DNA of 64,000 nt from Cristatella mucedo (GCA_009760855.2 WPIO01000293.1:41001-105000); one strand, 5' to 3'; counted from the first letter of the stretch, positions 23,504 to 35,824 are shown. Notes: generated from the letters alone by a model not told the origin. Made by a program: numbers and translations.

Positions 23504-24239
23504 CATCTCTACTCGTATGGGGGGCCTAGGTGGGAATTCTCTGTTCGCTACGGTGTGCTAACACTGCCCACTGTATCCTATACCATTTTGAACGGTTGTA
23601 TAAATAGAGCAACCACTCCATTCTCCACTCTTTGGTTGTCAGTTTGGACAAAACTAGGAGCTTTACAGGGAAATCAATGTGTAATCGGAGCAGTTGCAGA
23701 GCTTGCACTAAAGCGAGGAAGAGCTCGGTAAAGGTCAGGGCAAAGGTCAGACCCATTTCATTCAACTGAAAGAATGGGATGCAGTTCCTGCCCGAATCTG
23801 TAGAAATGCTTAGCACTTGCTTTTTCTGCTCAAGGTTGGGCACTACAAGAAACCAGTGTGAGTTTTGCAATCCACCAAATGTCTAGATGTCAGCCAGAGG
23901 CCCAGTGAGACCTTTCGGCATTCGGGGTCAAAGCTACAAATGGCTCCCCCACCACTTCAAAAATTGCTGCAAACTAGCTCCACCACAGAAGAAGTAGTAC
24001 AAAGAACGCACCCTTGCAACATACCGAGTAGAGAAAGTTTTATTAACTGTATTACAGGTACAAGGTAGACATCGCAGCTGTAACTTCAGTGTATTGTTTT
24101 GGCCTTTAACTTGGCAAACTGGTCCATTGCAGTTTGATTGTCAATATTTTCCAGTTTTTTCATCTTTATGCTTAACAAGGCCCAATCAGACAGTCGATCG
24201 GGCCCCATTGATGCTCTCAGATGAGACAGGATTGTCAAC
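23504..24239. other. Nothing recognised
   Basis: A 114-codon minus ORF (23526-23870) and a 67-codon plus ORF (23865-24068) have no recognisable domains or splice signals. Confidence 0.35.
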
Positions 24240-24300
24240 AGCATTTTGGTAGGCTTTCGTGATTTGTTCTATGTGTGCATGTACCTGCTTACACTATGCC
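24240..24300 (+). mobile_element. Short LINE-A 3' UTR fragment
   Basis: The TGCTTACACTATGCCTGCTG motif is shared with the relic at 7640. It stops where an LTR-like segment begins. Confidence 0.45.
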
Positions 24301-24600
24301 TGCTGGTACGCGATACCACACGAAACACTGAAGCTGGCTCAAAGACGTTTATTCACATGGACGCAGCAGCTGGCCAGTATGTGACTGCCCGCCCGGCGTC
24401 CTCGAACTGACTCCCTGGGCCTTTGCCGAGCCGTGACTTATATACCATTGCCATAAATCGCCACAGCCCATAATCCAACGACAGCACAATAATCTCAATA
24501 TAACCACACTGAGCGTGGTCTTCGAACTGGCAGTCTATTTACAAGCTGTCATTAGCTGGTCGTTCGTTCCTGGGATAATCCTTTGTTACCGTTTCCAGGA
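24301..24600 (-). mobile_element. Possible LTR fragment
   Basis: On the minus strand it has a TATATAAGTCACGG core-promoter-like site (about 24433-24446) followed about 80 bp later by GTGAATAAACGTC, the order expected for U3-R-U5. The left end could be TGGTACGCGATACC. No matching second copy or target duplication was found, so the boundaries are approximate. Confidence 0.35.
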
Positions 24601-25356
24601 AGCCAAGTTTCGTTGGAAAATCGGTATAAGGCTTACAACGATTTCTTCTTGTTCAATTTAGTTTGTGTATTATTCTGAATGGAGTACTTCATTGCATGCA
24701 GAATTTTGTTTTTTCCAAGTTGCCAATACGCTTGACTTGTGATTTTTGAATTTCTTTTTAAGAGTAGCCTGACCGTCGCCGGAGCCCTTGCAGGTGGGTG
24801 AAAAATAATAACCAAACTAATCCGGCTTACACAATTCAATTAATTTACGATAAGAAAATACAAGAAGGCCAGGTTTGATCGACGTCGGTAAGGCTGAAAA
24901 TATGCAGCACATAACAGGACCTAAGGAGCTCGTTGTGGCCGTATAAAGTTGCCTTTGAGGAATCGTAGCCAACGGCAGAAACGTTGCATCGCGACATACA
25001 ATGGTCAACAAAAATCTATTGACTAAAGCTCACGGTCCCTACGAATGAAGATATCGCCAGATATTTTTAAGCAACCGGATTGCTATGTGGCAGTTTAGTG
25101 TCTGGTAAATAATAACTTAAAGCCAATAAGAACTACACTGCATGCTGGTCGGCTCCCAAATGTAGAGATAGCATTCAGGCCTTGGCTCATTTATCAAAAC
25201 GTGCTTACACTATAACGTCATCCCTGGTCACCCAAGCTGCTCAAAATTAGCTGGAATCCACAGTAGAAACCACTTGGTTTGTGCTGCCTCTGCTTTTTCT
25301 CAAGAGGCTTGTGCCCTGTAGTAGGCATTTTCGAGACCAAGCAGTCGCAGAGAAGC
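24601..25356. other. Nothing recognised
   Basis: AT-rich DNA with short ORFs only. Confidence 0.4.
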
Positions 25357-25530
25357 ATGATTTACAGAAAAATGGCCACGTTTTTTATCCTCGGAGCAAT
25401 CGTTAGCATTTTCTTCATAGTTAGCTCCATATATTCATCAAACAAACCCAAAGATTATAACGAGTTTAAACTATTTGTCAAGCATGAAGATTTGAGCACT
25501 GGCCGTCGTTTTGAAAGTGGCCGCAGCTAG
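25357..25530 (+). CDS. Possible single-pass membrane micro-ORF (57 codons)
   Basis: From the ATG at 25357 the product starts MIYRKMATFF, continues as an uninterrupted hydrophobic helix of about 20 residues (FFILGAIVSIFFIVSSIY) and then a polar tail (NKPKDYNEFKLFVKHEDL, ending FESGRS). Lysine and arginine before the helix would favour a type II orientation, as in Golgi transferase N-termini. An in-frame ATG at 25279 would add 26 residues. No strong donor follows and no downstream exon was found. It may be a first exon or chance. Confidence 0.25.
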   Translation: MIYRKMATFFILGAIVSIFFIVSSIYSSNKPKDYNEFKLFVKHEDLSTGRRFESGRS

Positions 25531-26192
25531 CGGTGACCTCAGTTGACTAGAGCAACGGATAGAATTAAGATCCAAAGTTAGACGGTGCTGAAGATGGAGA
25601 CATGCTACTCAAAGCAGCAGCACTGAGTGGTGGAAAGTAGGGGCGTCGCTTTCAGGAGACTCGATCTTTCCGTATAGAGCAGCCTCAAAGAGTAGAAAAC
25701 ACTTCGCTTATACGGCCAACTGCTCGCTCAATCTTGCTGAATTTTTCTGATTAGGCAGCCACGAAATAGGAGTTTCCATGATTTACTAAGAATTAAGGAT
25801 TTTCAGCTTAAATCGCAGGTAAAGCAGACAATGCTGGAAGTTAATCGGTCGAAACTTGAGAAACAATGCCCAGGCTCGCCCTCGTATATGGTTGAGCATT
25901 TAGAGCTTCTGGCTTATCAGCCGGTGAGCAAACGTTTCCCATGTAGAATCAATAGCCTTTTTGTGGAAAGACCAAACCAATCAAAGAACAAGAGCTTTCG
26001 CCTGCAGCCGAGCAGTGTGATACTAAATGGCTAAAACGGTGAAAAATGTTAAGTGCAACCTGAAAACCCTGAAAATGGAGGCTCGCGGCTTAAATTCCGT
26101 AGTACAGAATCTTCCTACAATGTCCCAGCTGCTGAGGCTGCCATTGTGTTTGGCTAATGAGCAGATTTTCTATGACCCCTTGCATACAGTAG
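25531..26192. other. Nothing recognised
   Basis: Short ORFs at 25831-26034 and 26027-26218 show no family resemblance. Confidence 0.35.
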
Positions 26193-26194
26193 AT

Positions 26195-26275
26195 GCGAGG
26201 TGCTTTGGAAAATATTGACAGTCCGAAATCAGATTCGAGGTGTATTGGAAAATATTGACAGTCCAAAATCAAACA
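26195..26275 (+). repeat. Tandem duplication of about 39 bp
   Basis: Two copies of a unit with GGAAAATATTGACAGTCC, starting at about 26198 and 26237, just left of a hAT-type MITE. Confidence 0.85.
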
Positions 26276-26289
26276 CGTATGCTCCAAGT

Positions 26290-26390
26290 AAGTGGTTCTC
26301 AACCTTCCTAATGCCACGACCTTTCAATACAGTTCCTCATGTTGTGGCGACCCCCCAAAGGGATGGCGACTTACAGGTTGAGAACCACTG
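26290..26390. mobile_element. SPIN-like hAT MITE (about 100 bp)
   Basis: The ends are inverted repeats: AGTGGTTCTCAACCT at the left and AGGTTGAGAACCACT at the right. The left half (TTCCTAATGCCACGACC, then CAATACAGTTCCTCATGTTG) and the GGCGACTTACAGGTTG end agree with my memory of the non-autonomous SPIN/URR1 group of hAT-Charlie transposons. It is much shorter than that group's typical members because the centre is missing. The 8-bp flanks (CTCCAAGT and CTTTTAAC) do not match, so the target duplication is decayed. No transposase is encoded. Confidence 0.7.
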
Positions 26391-26399
26391 CTTTTAACT

Positions 26400-27000
26400 A
26401 TTTACGTGCTTAGTGCAAGGTCGCCCCACCGGGATTCTTTGCGACATCTCTTATTTGACCATGTATAGAGACCATCAACTTTTGTGCTATCTCTTCCTTA
26501 GCTAAGAAATTCCACAGAGCCTGAGTTTTGCTGCAACAGTCGGCTACAGATGGAGGTCTGTGGGCGTGTCATCGCCGTCACATGGTTCCGCAGCCGATCT
26601 TCCGTTCATCCAACTGGCAAGCTCCTTGCCGGCACGTGGTGTGTTCCTCGCCGCTTAATTCACTGTCTGCCTCTGTTTTTGGCCTGAAGGCATGCTATCC
26701 AGTCTCTCCTCTCTTATCAATACGTGCTCTGGAGAAGCAAGCACTATGGCTATTACATCAGTATGTATGCGAACTCGCCCGTGTTGCCTGTATGCGATAT
26801 AATACTGCCGTCGTCAACAACGCAACAACTCGCTTGTGGGGGCTTCGCTCTTCGTCAAACTACCGTCGAGGGCCCACGAGCCCTACAGGTCTAACCTCCC
26901 CCCACCGCTTTAGTCTCATTTCCCCGCCTCAGTCTCATTTGCCCCAAGCCTTAGTCTCATGTTGATATCATCCCATAACCATTTAGAGGTTCAGATCAGG
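26400..27000. other. No gene recognised; short repeats near 26910-26960
   Basis: A 145-codon plus ORF (26528-26965) has no known domain. Near its end TTAGTCTCAT-type motifs recur three times. Confidence 0.35.
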
Positions 27001-27208
27001 GATTAGATGGAGACTAGATGTGCAACTGTTACAGGACTACACCAAACTTTTAAAAAGTACCTTAAAGAAGCTGCTTTGGTTAGCAGGACAGATTTAATCC
27101 TCAAATATCCCGCTGGTTTATGTACATTCTACAGAAAGCTAAAAAACGTTAACGTACCGGCCAGGCAGACCAGCACTGTTCTTGACGAATCTGATGTCGC
27201 TTAATTAG

Positions 27209-27425
27209 TGGCCAGTTCTTTCACCTGATCTAGAGTCCATAGAAATACTATAGAGCATATCACAAGATCGGTAGTGCTCTGTGATCGGCTCATATCAATA
27301 GCCGACCTGCAAAAATAATTCTATCAACTGTGGAGGAATATGCTTCCCCAGAAGAGATAACACAGAAGCATGATGTCTCTTTGGCTGGCCATATAAGGGA
27401 GATCATACAAAATTCGTTATGGGCG
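27209..27425 (+). pseudogene. Tc1/mariner transposase C-terminal remnant
   Basis: Translation from 27209 gives WPVLSPDLESIEIL, the conserved end of the DDE catalytic core of Tc1-type transposases (WP..SPDLNPIE.LW), with the last catalytic acidic residue in SIE. About 110 bp on, LWRNMLPQKR and MMSLW correspond to the usual EWN.IPQ...I.SM stretch, and the GRSYKIRYG end to the usual GGHTRY. Several stops interrupt it. The earlier catalytic part is not recognisable; the ORF at 27007-27204 may or may not belong. Confidence 0.65.
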
Positions 27426-27690
27426 GAATCATACACACTTTTTATAGATAGTAATAACTATAGACTGTCTATAGATAACTACCGATAGCATTATAAATAT
27501 TTTCACATGCAATACCCAACTATAGGATTAAGATATAATAAACTAATCCGAATATCCGATCGGAGTAGCAACCACAGCAACTTCGGCCTGCAGTGGGGCC
27601 TTTTTGCATCAGAGTGCATGTACTCGATGTGGTTTTATTTAATTGATGACACTGGTCCTGATCGCTTTACGAGTGGGCTTCGACACTCGA

Positions 27691-27870
27691 TGTGGTAAGC
27701 AGCCGGGACGAGCTATTAGTGGTTGTTTTGACTGGGGGTCGGGGACTCATGTGGGCGAAAGAGGCGAGGAGAGTCCTGCTTTGCCCTGCTCCGTGTGTAG
27801 GTGAAATAAACTGGTGGTGTTGCTCGTCGGCTAGCGTTCTGTGCCGTTCGCGACGATAATTCAGACTACA
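27691..27870 (+). mobile_element. Probable short solo LTR (180 bp)
   Basis: Begins TGTGGTAAGC and ends GACTACA, so the terminal six bases are inverted with one mismatch. Flanks CTCGA and CTAGA are a plausible decayed 5-bp target duplication. GTGAAATAAACTGG supplies a polyadenylation signal about 65 bp from the end. No second copy is seen in the window. Confidence 0.45.
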
Positions 27871-27885
27871 CTAGATTGGCGTACT

Positions 27886-28068
27886 GTCTGTCTCTGTCTG
27901 TCAGTCTCTGTCTACCTGTCTCTGTCTGTCTGTCTTCGTCCGTCCGTCTCCGTCTGTTTTTCGCCGTCTGTCCGTCTCCGTCTTTATGTCTCCGTCTGTC
28001 TGTCTCCGTCTATCTCCCTCCGTCTGTCTGTCTCCGTCTATCTCCCTCCGTCTGTCTGTCTCCGTGTA
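27886..28068. repeat. TCTG/TCCG-rich minisatellite
   Basis: Degenerate tetranucleotide repeat. The right part has higher-order repeats built on GTCTCCGTCTATCTCCCTCC. Confidence 0.9.
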
Positions 28069-28721
28069 GCTTGCTAAGTAATAACAAGATATGGGAGTTT
28101 TTTCTTATACTTCACCGATCAAACCGTATGTCGACAGCATGAAATACCGCTGTCTCGTGAGCTGGATTAGCAGTGACTCAAAATGAAACACCGGTAGAAC
28201 TAAGTCAAATGTTATGGGTGCACGATTGCATGCGCCCTCCATGCACACTCACATGCACCTACATAAACCGATAGCCAAAACACGCTGGACTATGGGCACA
28301 CACTGACTGCACGGTATGAACATACCCATATCTGCAAATACCTCTACATACCGCTTAAATACAGGCACACACCTAACTTAATGAGTAATTTTTTTTACGC
28401 CCGTACATTAAAGATAAACTGGTCTGTCTAAAACTATGATTTTAGAAAAGTCGAATTCAGGATCCGAGATAGTTTCCGAGATAGATCCGAGAGTTCTTTG
28501 GTCAGGGCAGTACCTAACATGGTGTGAACAAAGACCATTTCATGGAGTTAACATACCCGTATCTGCAAATACAAAGACTGGTCAGTAAACTAGTAGTTGT
28601 TGGCACACCGATGACTCTGCACTCACCCACGTGTACCCAAGCATACTAATAGGTTCGAAAGTAGATACACGATAAAGCACTTGCTGATGGAAACGTGTCG
28701 AATGACTATTCTATTGCTAGA
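28069..28721. other. No gene; one dispersed 21-bp repeat pair
   Basis: ACATACCCATATCTGCAAAT at about 28320 recurs with one change near 28552. Confidence 0.5.
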
Positions 28722-29063
28722 CATGTAATGTAATGTAGTGTAATTTATCTCCATCTGTAACTCCACAAAGTCATAAAGACTATGTGGATGTTACGCAGGA
28801 GAGTTTTTGTATAGCACACTCACAACCTAAGCGGCTTTCGGTGCGCATTCGGTTGCCAACAGACTTCGTCTCACGCAACAAAGAGAAATTGGGAAGCATA
28901 GCAGAGTCTGGAGAGCAGTTGAGGTAGTGAGTAGCATAGAAGTAGCAGCTCAGGACCGCTGAAAAAGATGTGCCATAGTAAGCAGTAGGAGAGTAGTTGT
29001 AGTTGCGTAAGAATTGTGGGAGCGAGTTCCACAGTCTAGGACCTGCAGAGCTAAAGCTTCTCA
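28722..29063 (-). pseudogene. LINE-B 3' fragment
   Basis: Minus-strand copy with an (ACATT)-type tail at 28722-28745 and an open frame for RSFSSAGPRLWNSLPQFLRN and the downstream YFYATHYLNCSPDSAML segment. It is 5' truncated. Confidence 0.85.
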
Positions 29064-29409
29064 AAGCTTACCTTCCGATAACCTCTTCTTAGGTCCTGGC
29101 AATGGGGCTGGTAGGTCGATGCTGGCACAGGTAAGTAGGGCAGCAGGTTTGCCCTCATTACCTAAAAGATGGAAATCACAGCGAATCCAACAATCGCATC
29201 ACATAAAAGAGGGAGGACAAAGTTAGTTAGCAGCAGCACAAGGCAGAGCCTTTGCATGACGTATGAGCTGATTCGTGCACATGCACCTATTCAAAGTATT
29301 TCAAAACAAAAAGAGACGTTCTCTGAGGCGAAGGCCAAGCTGAACCTGGCAGATGCAGCTTTAGGAATGACTTAAATGATGCAAGGTCATCACCATGTAA
29401 TTCTTGTCG

Positions 29410-29530
29410 TTTATTGAACATGCTGCCAATAACCAATCGATCGTGCTTTCTTTGCAGCAATTATAAAGCCCTTAGAAAGATACTCAGTTTTCTGAGGGTG
29501 CTTTATCAAATATATTACTATTATTCTTAT
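29410..29530 (+). mobile_element. LINE-A 3' terminal fragment
   Basis: Has the GCTTTCTTTGCAGCAATTAT and TTATAAAGCCCTTAGAAAGA stretch and an ATT-rich tail. Confidence 0.75.
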
Positions 29531-30499
29531 ATTGTTATCACTCCTGAAAGACGTCACGACATTTTATGAGTTGACGTCATATATAAATAAAGTAAACACG
29601 AACATATTCCTCAAGTTCTTGGTTGGGTCCAATCATTTGTGTATACCGACCTTTGGCAGCCACCGGTTCCATCGAACATGAAAACACCCAGGAGAAGCTG
29701 TGGCAGCAAGATGAGGAGGAAGGGAAGTAGGAGGAGAAGGACGGAATTGATGAGGAGGAAGAAAATAATGGCACTAGCCACATTCAGGGTAAGTTCCAGC
29801 TTTCTGAAAAGCCGGTAAAAATTCCAGATCAATATTTAGTGGTGGAGTGATTGTCATGTAAGAAGGCAATATCATTCTAATTAAATTAAAAGCACTTTCA
29901 ATAATTTCAAACATTTGAAATTCTTTCAAATGTGGGTTATAAATCCCATGGATAAAAAGAAATGCAAGAGCAACGCTTAACGTGCAGTGGTGACATCACC
30001 ACCTTCCAATGGGTTTACGCACAGCCACTACGTGATGCTTTTCTGTCCAGAGAACTCAGTACCTTGCGAGAACTGAGTTCATTGAGGCCAGACCTTATGG
30101 CACCGAGGGCCTGCTTACCCCGACAGCACCATTGACAACGAAAACAAGGACACTTTGTGAGGCCTGATTTGCTCATCGGGGATGGCAGTATTTTTAAGTC
30201 TCCAGTTACCTACCGCAATAGTCATCATCCAACAAGGTGCTCATAACATGTTGACCCTTAAGTAATCCGATTGATGTGCAGGCAGTGAGCCGAGTCTAAG
30301 ATTGATGCTTATTTGAAAAGCAGCAAAGCTTTGAGGCCATAAATTAACTACTACCCTGGTTTACAGGTGATTCATATTGCTAACATGCCAGATTGTTGCA
30401 GATGCTCAGCCCATGATGCCGAATGTCAAAATTGCAAATCGTTGGACACCTATTCTGATTGTTTACTTTCACACTTGTATGCGAAAATTCGACTTATGA
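29531..30499. other. Nothing recognised
   Basis: Contains a GAGGAGGAA-rich purine stretch (29700-29770) and no gene that I can support. Confidence 0.4.
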
Positions 30500-30760
30500 G
30501 CCTACACGTGTTTCAAGCCTAATATCGACGTTGAGACAACCACGATCATCATCGATGTGGTGGTCCCGTTCAGCCACGACGAGGCTGCCTTGGTGAAAGC
30601 CGCTGATCGGAAGATGACGAAATATGAAGACACAGCACTCGACTTCCGGTCCCAGGGTCGGGCATCAGCCTCAGTCCTACCATTTATCGTAGGAGAACTC
30701 GGATCTTGGTACTCGGTAAATCAGCGATGCCTTGATGCCCTTGGCATCAAAGTTGCATAA
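30500..30760 (+). pseudogene. Restriction-like endonuclease end of an R2/R4/NeSL-type LINE
   Basis: The frame from about 30509 reads CFKPNIDVETTTIIIDVVVP, then FSHDEAALVKAADRKMTKYE and VLPFIVGELGSW. This fits the PD-(D/E)xK restriction-like endonuclease found at the C-terminus of R2, R4, Dong, Hero and NeSL-type elements: an acidic residue in IIIDVVVP, then K..KY, and a VGALG.W-like end. The canonical PD is PN here. There is a stop at 30497 and no RT or zinc knuckle is seen upstream, so it is an isolated fragment. This LINE class is distinct from LINE-A and LINE-B. Confidence 0.6.
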
Positions 30761-31399
30761 TGGAAGCTCCTTCGGAAACTATGCATAAGCGACACTGTGT
30801 GAGGCAGCCCCAAGGTTTGGGGCCAGTTCTCAGAGAAGAGAAGCAACCGTGCTATCGTTCAGCACGGTAACGCTCAGCCGGCTGAGGACAGTACACTCCC
30901 AGCGCTCGTTGCTTGTTTAATATCGATATTCTAGAATAACATATATTTTTTAGTCCCAGTTAGATCAAGACCTCCGATCACATCGCTAGGTCAGTTTAAG
31001 GGAAAGCAAGGTTCTCCCCTCAGCTGACTCGTTGGAATTTAAATACCGATCTGCAATAACTTCCAGTCTGCCTGACTTGCTCTCTTCCATCGATCGCTCA
31101 TTAATCTTCGGAGGGGTGGGGATCATGAGCAACACAATGCAAGGCTACGGATGCAAGCTTGATACGAGAAAAATGCAAAGCAACATTCACATCCGGTGCT
31201 TTCGAGCAGTTAACATAATTCTAGAAATTAACTGTTAAAGCTCTACCGTAAGCAATCCTTTATATCAAATACCTAAGTTGCCTCTGACCTTGAAGTGGTT
31301 TCTAAATAGTTAGCTACAGGGCTGGATTCTCGCATGCAAACGCTTATGCTTCTTGCCCATACGATAAAAAACACAGGCTGCTTAGCTATGGATATACGA
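30761..31399. other. Nothing recognised
   Basis: Short ORF at 31032-31238 has no recognisable features. Confidence 0.4.
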
Positions 31400-31475
31400 C
31401 GACTATTACTAATAATACACTTGATAAAGAGCCCTCAGATAACTCAGTCTCTGTCGGGGTGCCTTACATTACTTA
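31400..31475 (-). mobile_element. LINE-A 3' terminal fragment
   Basis: ACTAATAATACACTTGATAA followed by AGCCCTCAGATAACTCAGTC, the reversed terminal block. Confidence 0.7.
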
Positions 31476-31686
31476 CTAGGCATTGTTTATTTGATCAATT
31501 GAACGAAGGTGCCAGGCAGCTGCTGTTGCAACAGCTAGTAACGTTGCTGCTGTCCCCTGTCTAGCAGTGAAAAAGAATCACGACTACGACTGAATTATTG
31601 TCAGCTGACAGGCAGATAGATCGAAGCTTAGTGGTCGAAGCGCTTGACCTTTAACTAGAACGGGGCATTAAATCAGAAAGGGTACA

Positions 31687-31687
<1 letters not shown>

Positions 31688-31743
<56 letters not shown>

Positions 31744-31749
31744 TCTGCA

Positions 31750-31788
<39 letters not shown>

Positions 31789-31850
31789 ATTTATATACAC
31801 ATATAGTCGATATTACTTTGATTTGATATATATATATATATATATATATT
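31688..31850. repeat. Three (AT)n tracts
   Basis: TA runs at about 31688-31737, 31753-31786 and 31828-31849, separated by short unique DNA. Confidence 0.97.
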
Positions 31851-32317
31851 GCAAACCAAGCAACATAGTTTGACATGATGTTACATTCTTTGTCACTACT
31901 AAATGCCTGTGATAATTGTATAGGCCAAAATCAGAGCTGCCACCTAGGCTTTGATCAGAGTTCAAGATAAGGTGTTCTCCAGAACTTAGATTTATGTGTA
32001 GTCAAGCCCAGCTCATGTAAAATTCCACACGATACAAATTTTACTTACAATGTCCTTCTAGGTATGCAGCTACATATTTGAGCTCCTTAGCTGAAAATCT
32101 ACCTTAAAACAACAAGTAGGAAATGGCAGTCACGTGACTTACTGTGTAAAGAGTGAGCAGGGTGGCTGGTAGTCTCAACTAAGATTAGAAAGTAAAAAAA
32201 GAAGAAATGCCTAACTCATAGTTCTTAGACGTTTTTTGGTTTAGGAAGAAGATACAAGAAAAATTAATGACAGAATTTGTAAATTACGGTTATGAAATAA
32301 ATCTTTTCAATGAACTC
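31851..32317. other. Nothing recognised
   Basis: AT-rich, without ORFs or repeats that I can name. Confidence 0.4.
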
Positions 32318-32968
32318 AACCAGCAAGCAGAGACTTACAGAAGTCGAGACGAGATGTCACAAATGGATGGACCAATTTGGAAGTGGTTGAAGGAATCCAA
32401 ATAAATCTCAAGTTAGAAAACATATATCTATATCCTATAAAACACAAATTTATATCCACCTGATTCGAAACTTCATTAAACAGCCTCATCAGCAGTCCCA
32501 GGCACAGTGATGGTGACATTCAACAGCTGATAGCAACTTACAATTGACCCGGAGGACAATTGAAGAAAGTGAGGTTAATTTTTGTACGACTTGACTTGTG
32601 TAAGACAATATCATTACATGATTGACTGCATCAAAATATCAAAACCATGCATGCTATTAGCCACTTTACAGTGATGATTCTGGGCATCGTTAGTTTGGCT
32701 TGGTGGTTAATGACACTGTACATAATATGTGGTCTGTACAGAGCCTTAATAGAAACCTTTACCCAGTTACAACTCTATTGGACAGCCTGAATGGCCAACC
32801 CAGTCGCAGTAGCACAAGACAGTTGCTTAATCAGCTGTACGGTTTTTACAGCTACCGGAAGCAGAGATCCCTGGTCGCAGCAGCAGCAGCAGCTGCTGCT
32901 TCCCAAGCATACCAGCCTCCGGTGAAGGCATGCATACAAAGCATTCACTACTCAGACAGAAAATCGCC
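32318..32968. repeat. Composite repeat D, copy 2
   Basis: Collinear with 15225-16070: LINE-A end (32318-32425), AACAGCCTCATCAGCAG block (32440-32528) and CAGCTACCGGAAGCAG block with GCA repeats (32815-32968). The DNA between blocks two and three differs from copy 1. Confidence 0.65.
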
Positions 32969-33244
32969 AGGCAACTGGCATGCTCACGTCGGAGTCTGCG
33001 TCTAGAAAGTCGCCTCCGGGTGACACTTAAAGTGAGCAGAGCGCAGGTAGCACTCGAAGGGCTGCAGCTACCCTGCCATGCCTGTGGTGCTGCTACCGCC
33101 GAGTGTTAGGTCAACAATTCACCACTGATGCCACACCCATGCATCATATGCATCACCATTGCAGGTAATTTAAACGTGGCCTAGACACTCTGGTTTAGGG
33201 CCGACAGAGTTTTGACGCCGACAGGTTACTTATTTCAGGCTCTG

Positions 33245-34276
<1,032 letters not shown>

Positions 34277-34730
34277 TAATGATAATAATTATAATAAACT
34301 TAATAAATCGCCCTCAAAGAATACAACCTCTTTCTAGGCACTTTTCATTTGCTGCAACGGAAGCACGGCTAAATGGTGAGTTTTATCATGCTTGATAAAC
34401 AGTGTGAATAACATAGTTAGGGGTGACATGAACAAGGTCAGCATGCTTGTGGTTAGTGGCAGTATGCAACAGTGTCAGTAAGCATAAGCACATAAAGGAC
34501 CAATAACAGGGACCCACTCAGTGCTGCCACAACTAGGTGCGTTTTTAATTTCTTTTTAAATGCGGTCAAGTCAGGGGATGTCCTGACAGAAGTCCGGAGT
34601 CAGTTCCAGGCTTTGGGAGCATACGAACTAAGTGCACGGTCTTCAAAGGATTTGAGGTTTGTACGAGGTATAGGTAAATAGTTAGATTCCATAAAGCAGG
34701 TGGTAGGATGCTTAGCCTGGTGGGGCAGTA
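34277..34730 (-). mobile_element. LINE-A fragment
   Basis: From an ATT-rich tail at about 34277 through the 3' UTR to GGTGGTAGGATGCTTAGCCT. Frames are broken. Confidence 0.8.
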
Positions 34731-35822
34731 AGCTGTTTGCATGATTAGGGAGCTTGATCACTAGGCTTTAGCATCAGGTATTAGCATGGCAATGCATGTT
34801 ACTATATATAGATGGCCAAATAAATGGCTCCTCTTACCGGCCAACTGCAGCCTCTCATATCTTTCACCGCACAATACTTCGGACGACCAGGTTGCCTCAA
34901 GCCGTGGGTGTGCATTCTCTGGAGTTCGTTCCTTGAGCTAATTGAGCTGGCAAGCCCCAATCAGGCTGTCAGCATTGGCAATGGAGCATGGCGGATCCCC
35001 TTGTCTGTATACCTGCGACACACAGGTGCACCACCGAGCAGCGATGGCCGGCTCTATAGATGTAGCTCAGCAGCATTGTGCTTGTACTTCACGTCCCAGG
35101 TAGTGAGCTCGAGTCCTTCAGCCGCAGGAAATCCTTAATTGCCTGCCGGTTCCCTATTGCAAGGGGGGGACAAGTGCTGAACGACTCTTCTGCTTCTACC
35201 CGTAAGAGATTTCAACCTTCATTCTTTTTATTTATTTTAACCTCACTGGCCCTTGAAGAGACATGAGTTTGCTTATATGCAGACCGAAAAATCGCAGTGT
35301 AAGGAAAACGCTTGCCTGAAGAGGCAGAAAAAGCCGTTCGCCTCTCGTTTCTCGAGACGTGTTGCTTAGCAGTGCATTATATCACCATCTGGGCTTCGGC
35401 AGTGCTATGCTAGGTGAAAATTCACTGCTGCTTAGCCGGCAATCCCAGCATGGACCCCATTCGGGTGAAACAGAGTTGTCTTGCCAAATCTCAGCCAATG
35501 AAGTATTTATATATCCCTTTGCTTTCTCTTTGCCTACATTAAATTGTTTTTTCTTTCGCTCTTGTTCCTGCGCAGGATTCAGCGGGTTGTTACTAACCAC
35601 GTGTTATACTCATATATACCATATATGATTATACCAGTGGCCATGAGCGCCCTCAAGCTTTCTCTAGCATTCTGGCCCAAGCATAATATGTGTGTGTTTT
35701 CGCATGTTTAATTCCATGCACGTCATTAACCCTTGTGTACTGATTCTGTAGTACCGACTTGCAAAGAATATTCAGGGACTTAAGACTGAAAGTATTTGAG
35801 TGCTGAATATTTTTGCAACGTG
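34731..35822. other. No gene recognised; TATA/AATAAA pair near 34805
   Basis: CTATATATAG at about 34803 is followed closely by CCAAATAAATGG. This could mark an LTR or promoter, but no ends or copies were found. Confidence 0.3.
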
Positions 35823-35824
35823 TA

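Noticed and set aside
26528-26965. 145-codon plus ORF
   Set aside because: No domain, no splice borders, and it ends in a short repeated motif.
27886-28068. CRISPR-like array
   Set aside because: The repeats are a contiguous degenerate TCTG/TCCG minisatellite without spacers, in an animal genome. No CRISPR array exists in the window.
29093-29130. Possible 38-bp micro-exon between an AG acceptor and GTAAGT donor
   Set aside because: Good splice-like flanks but too short, with no frame support or neighbouring exon, so chance is likely.
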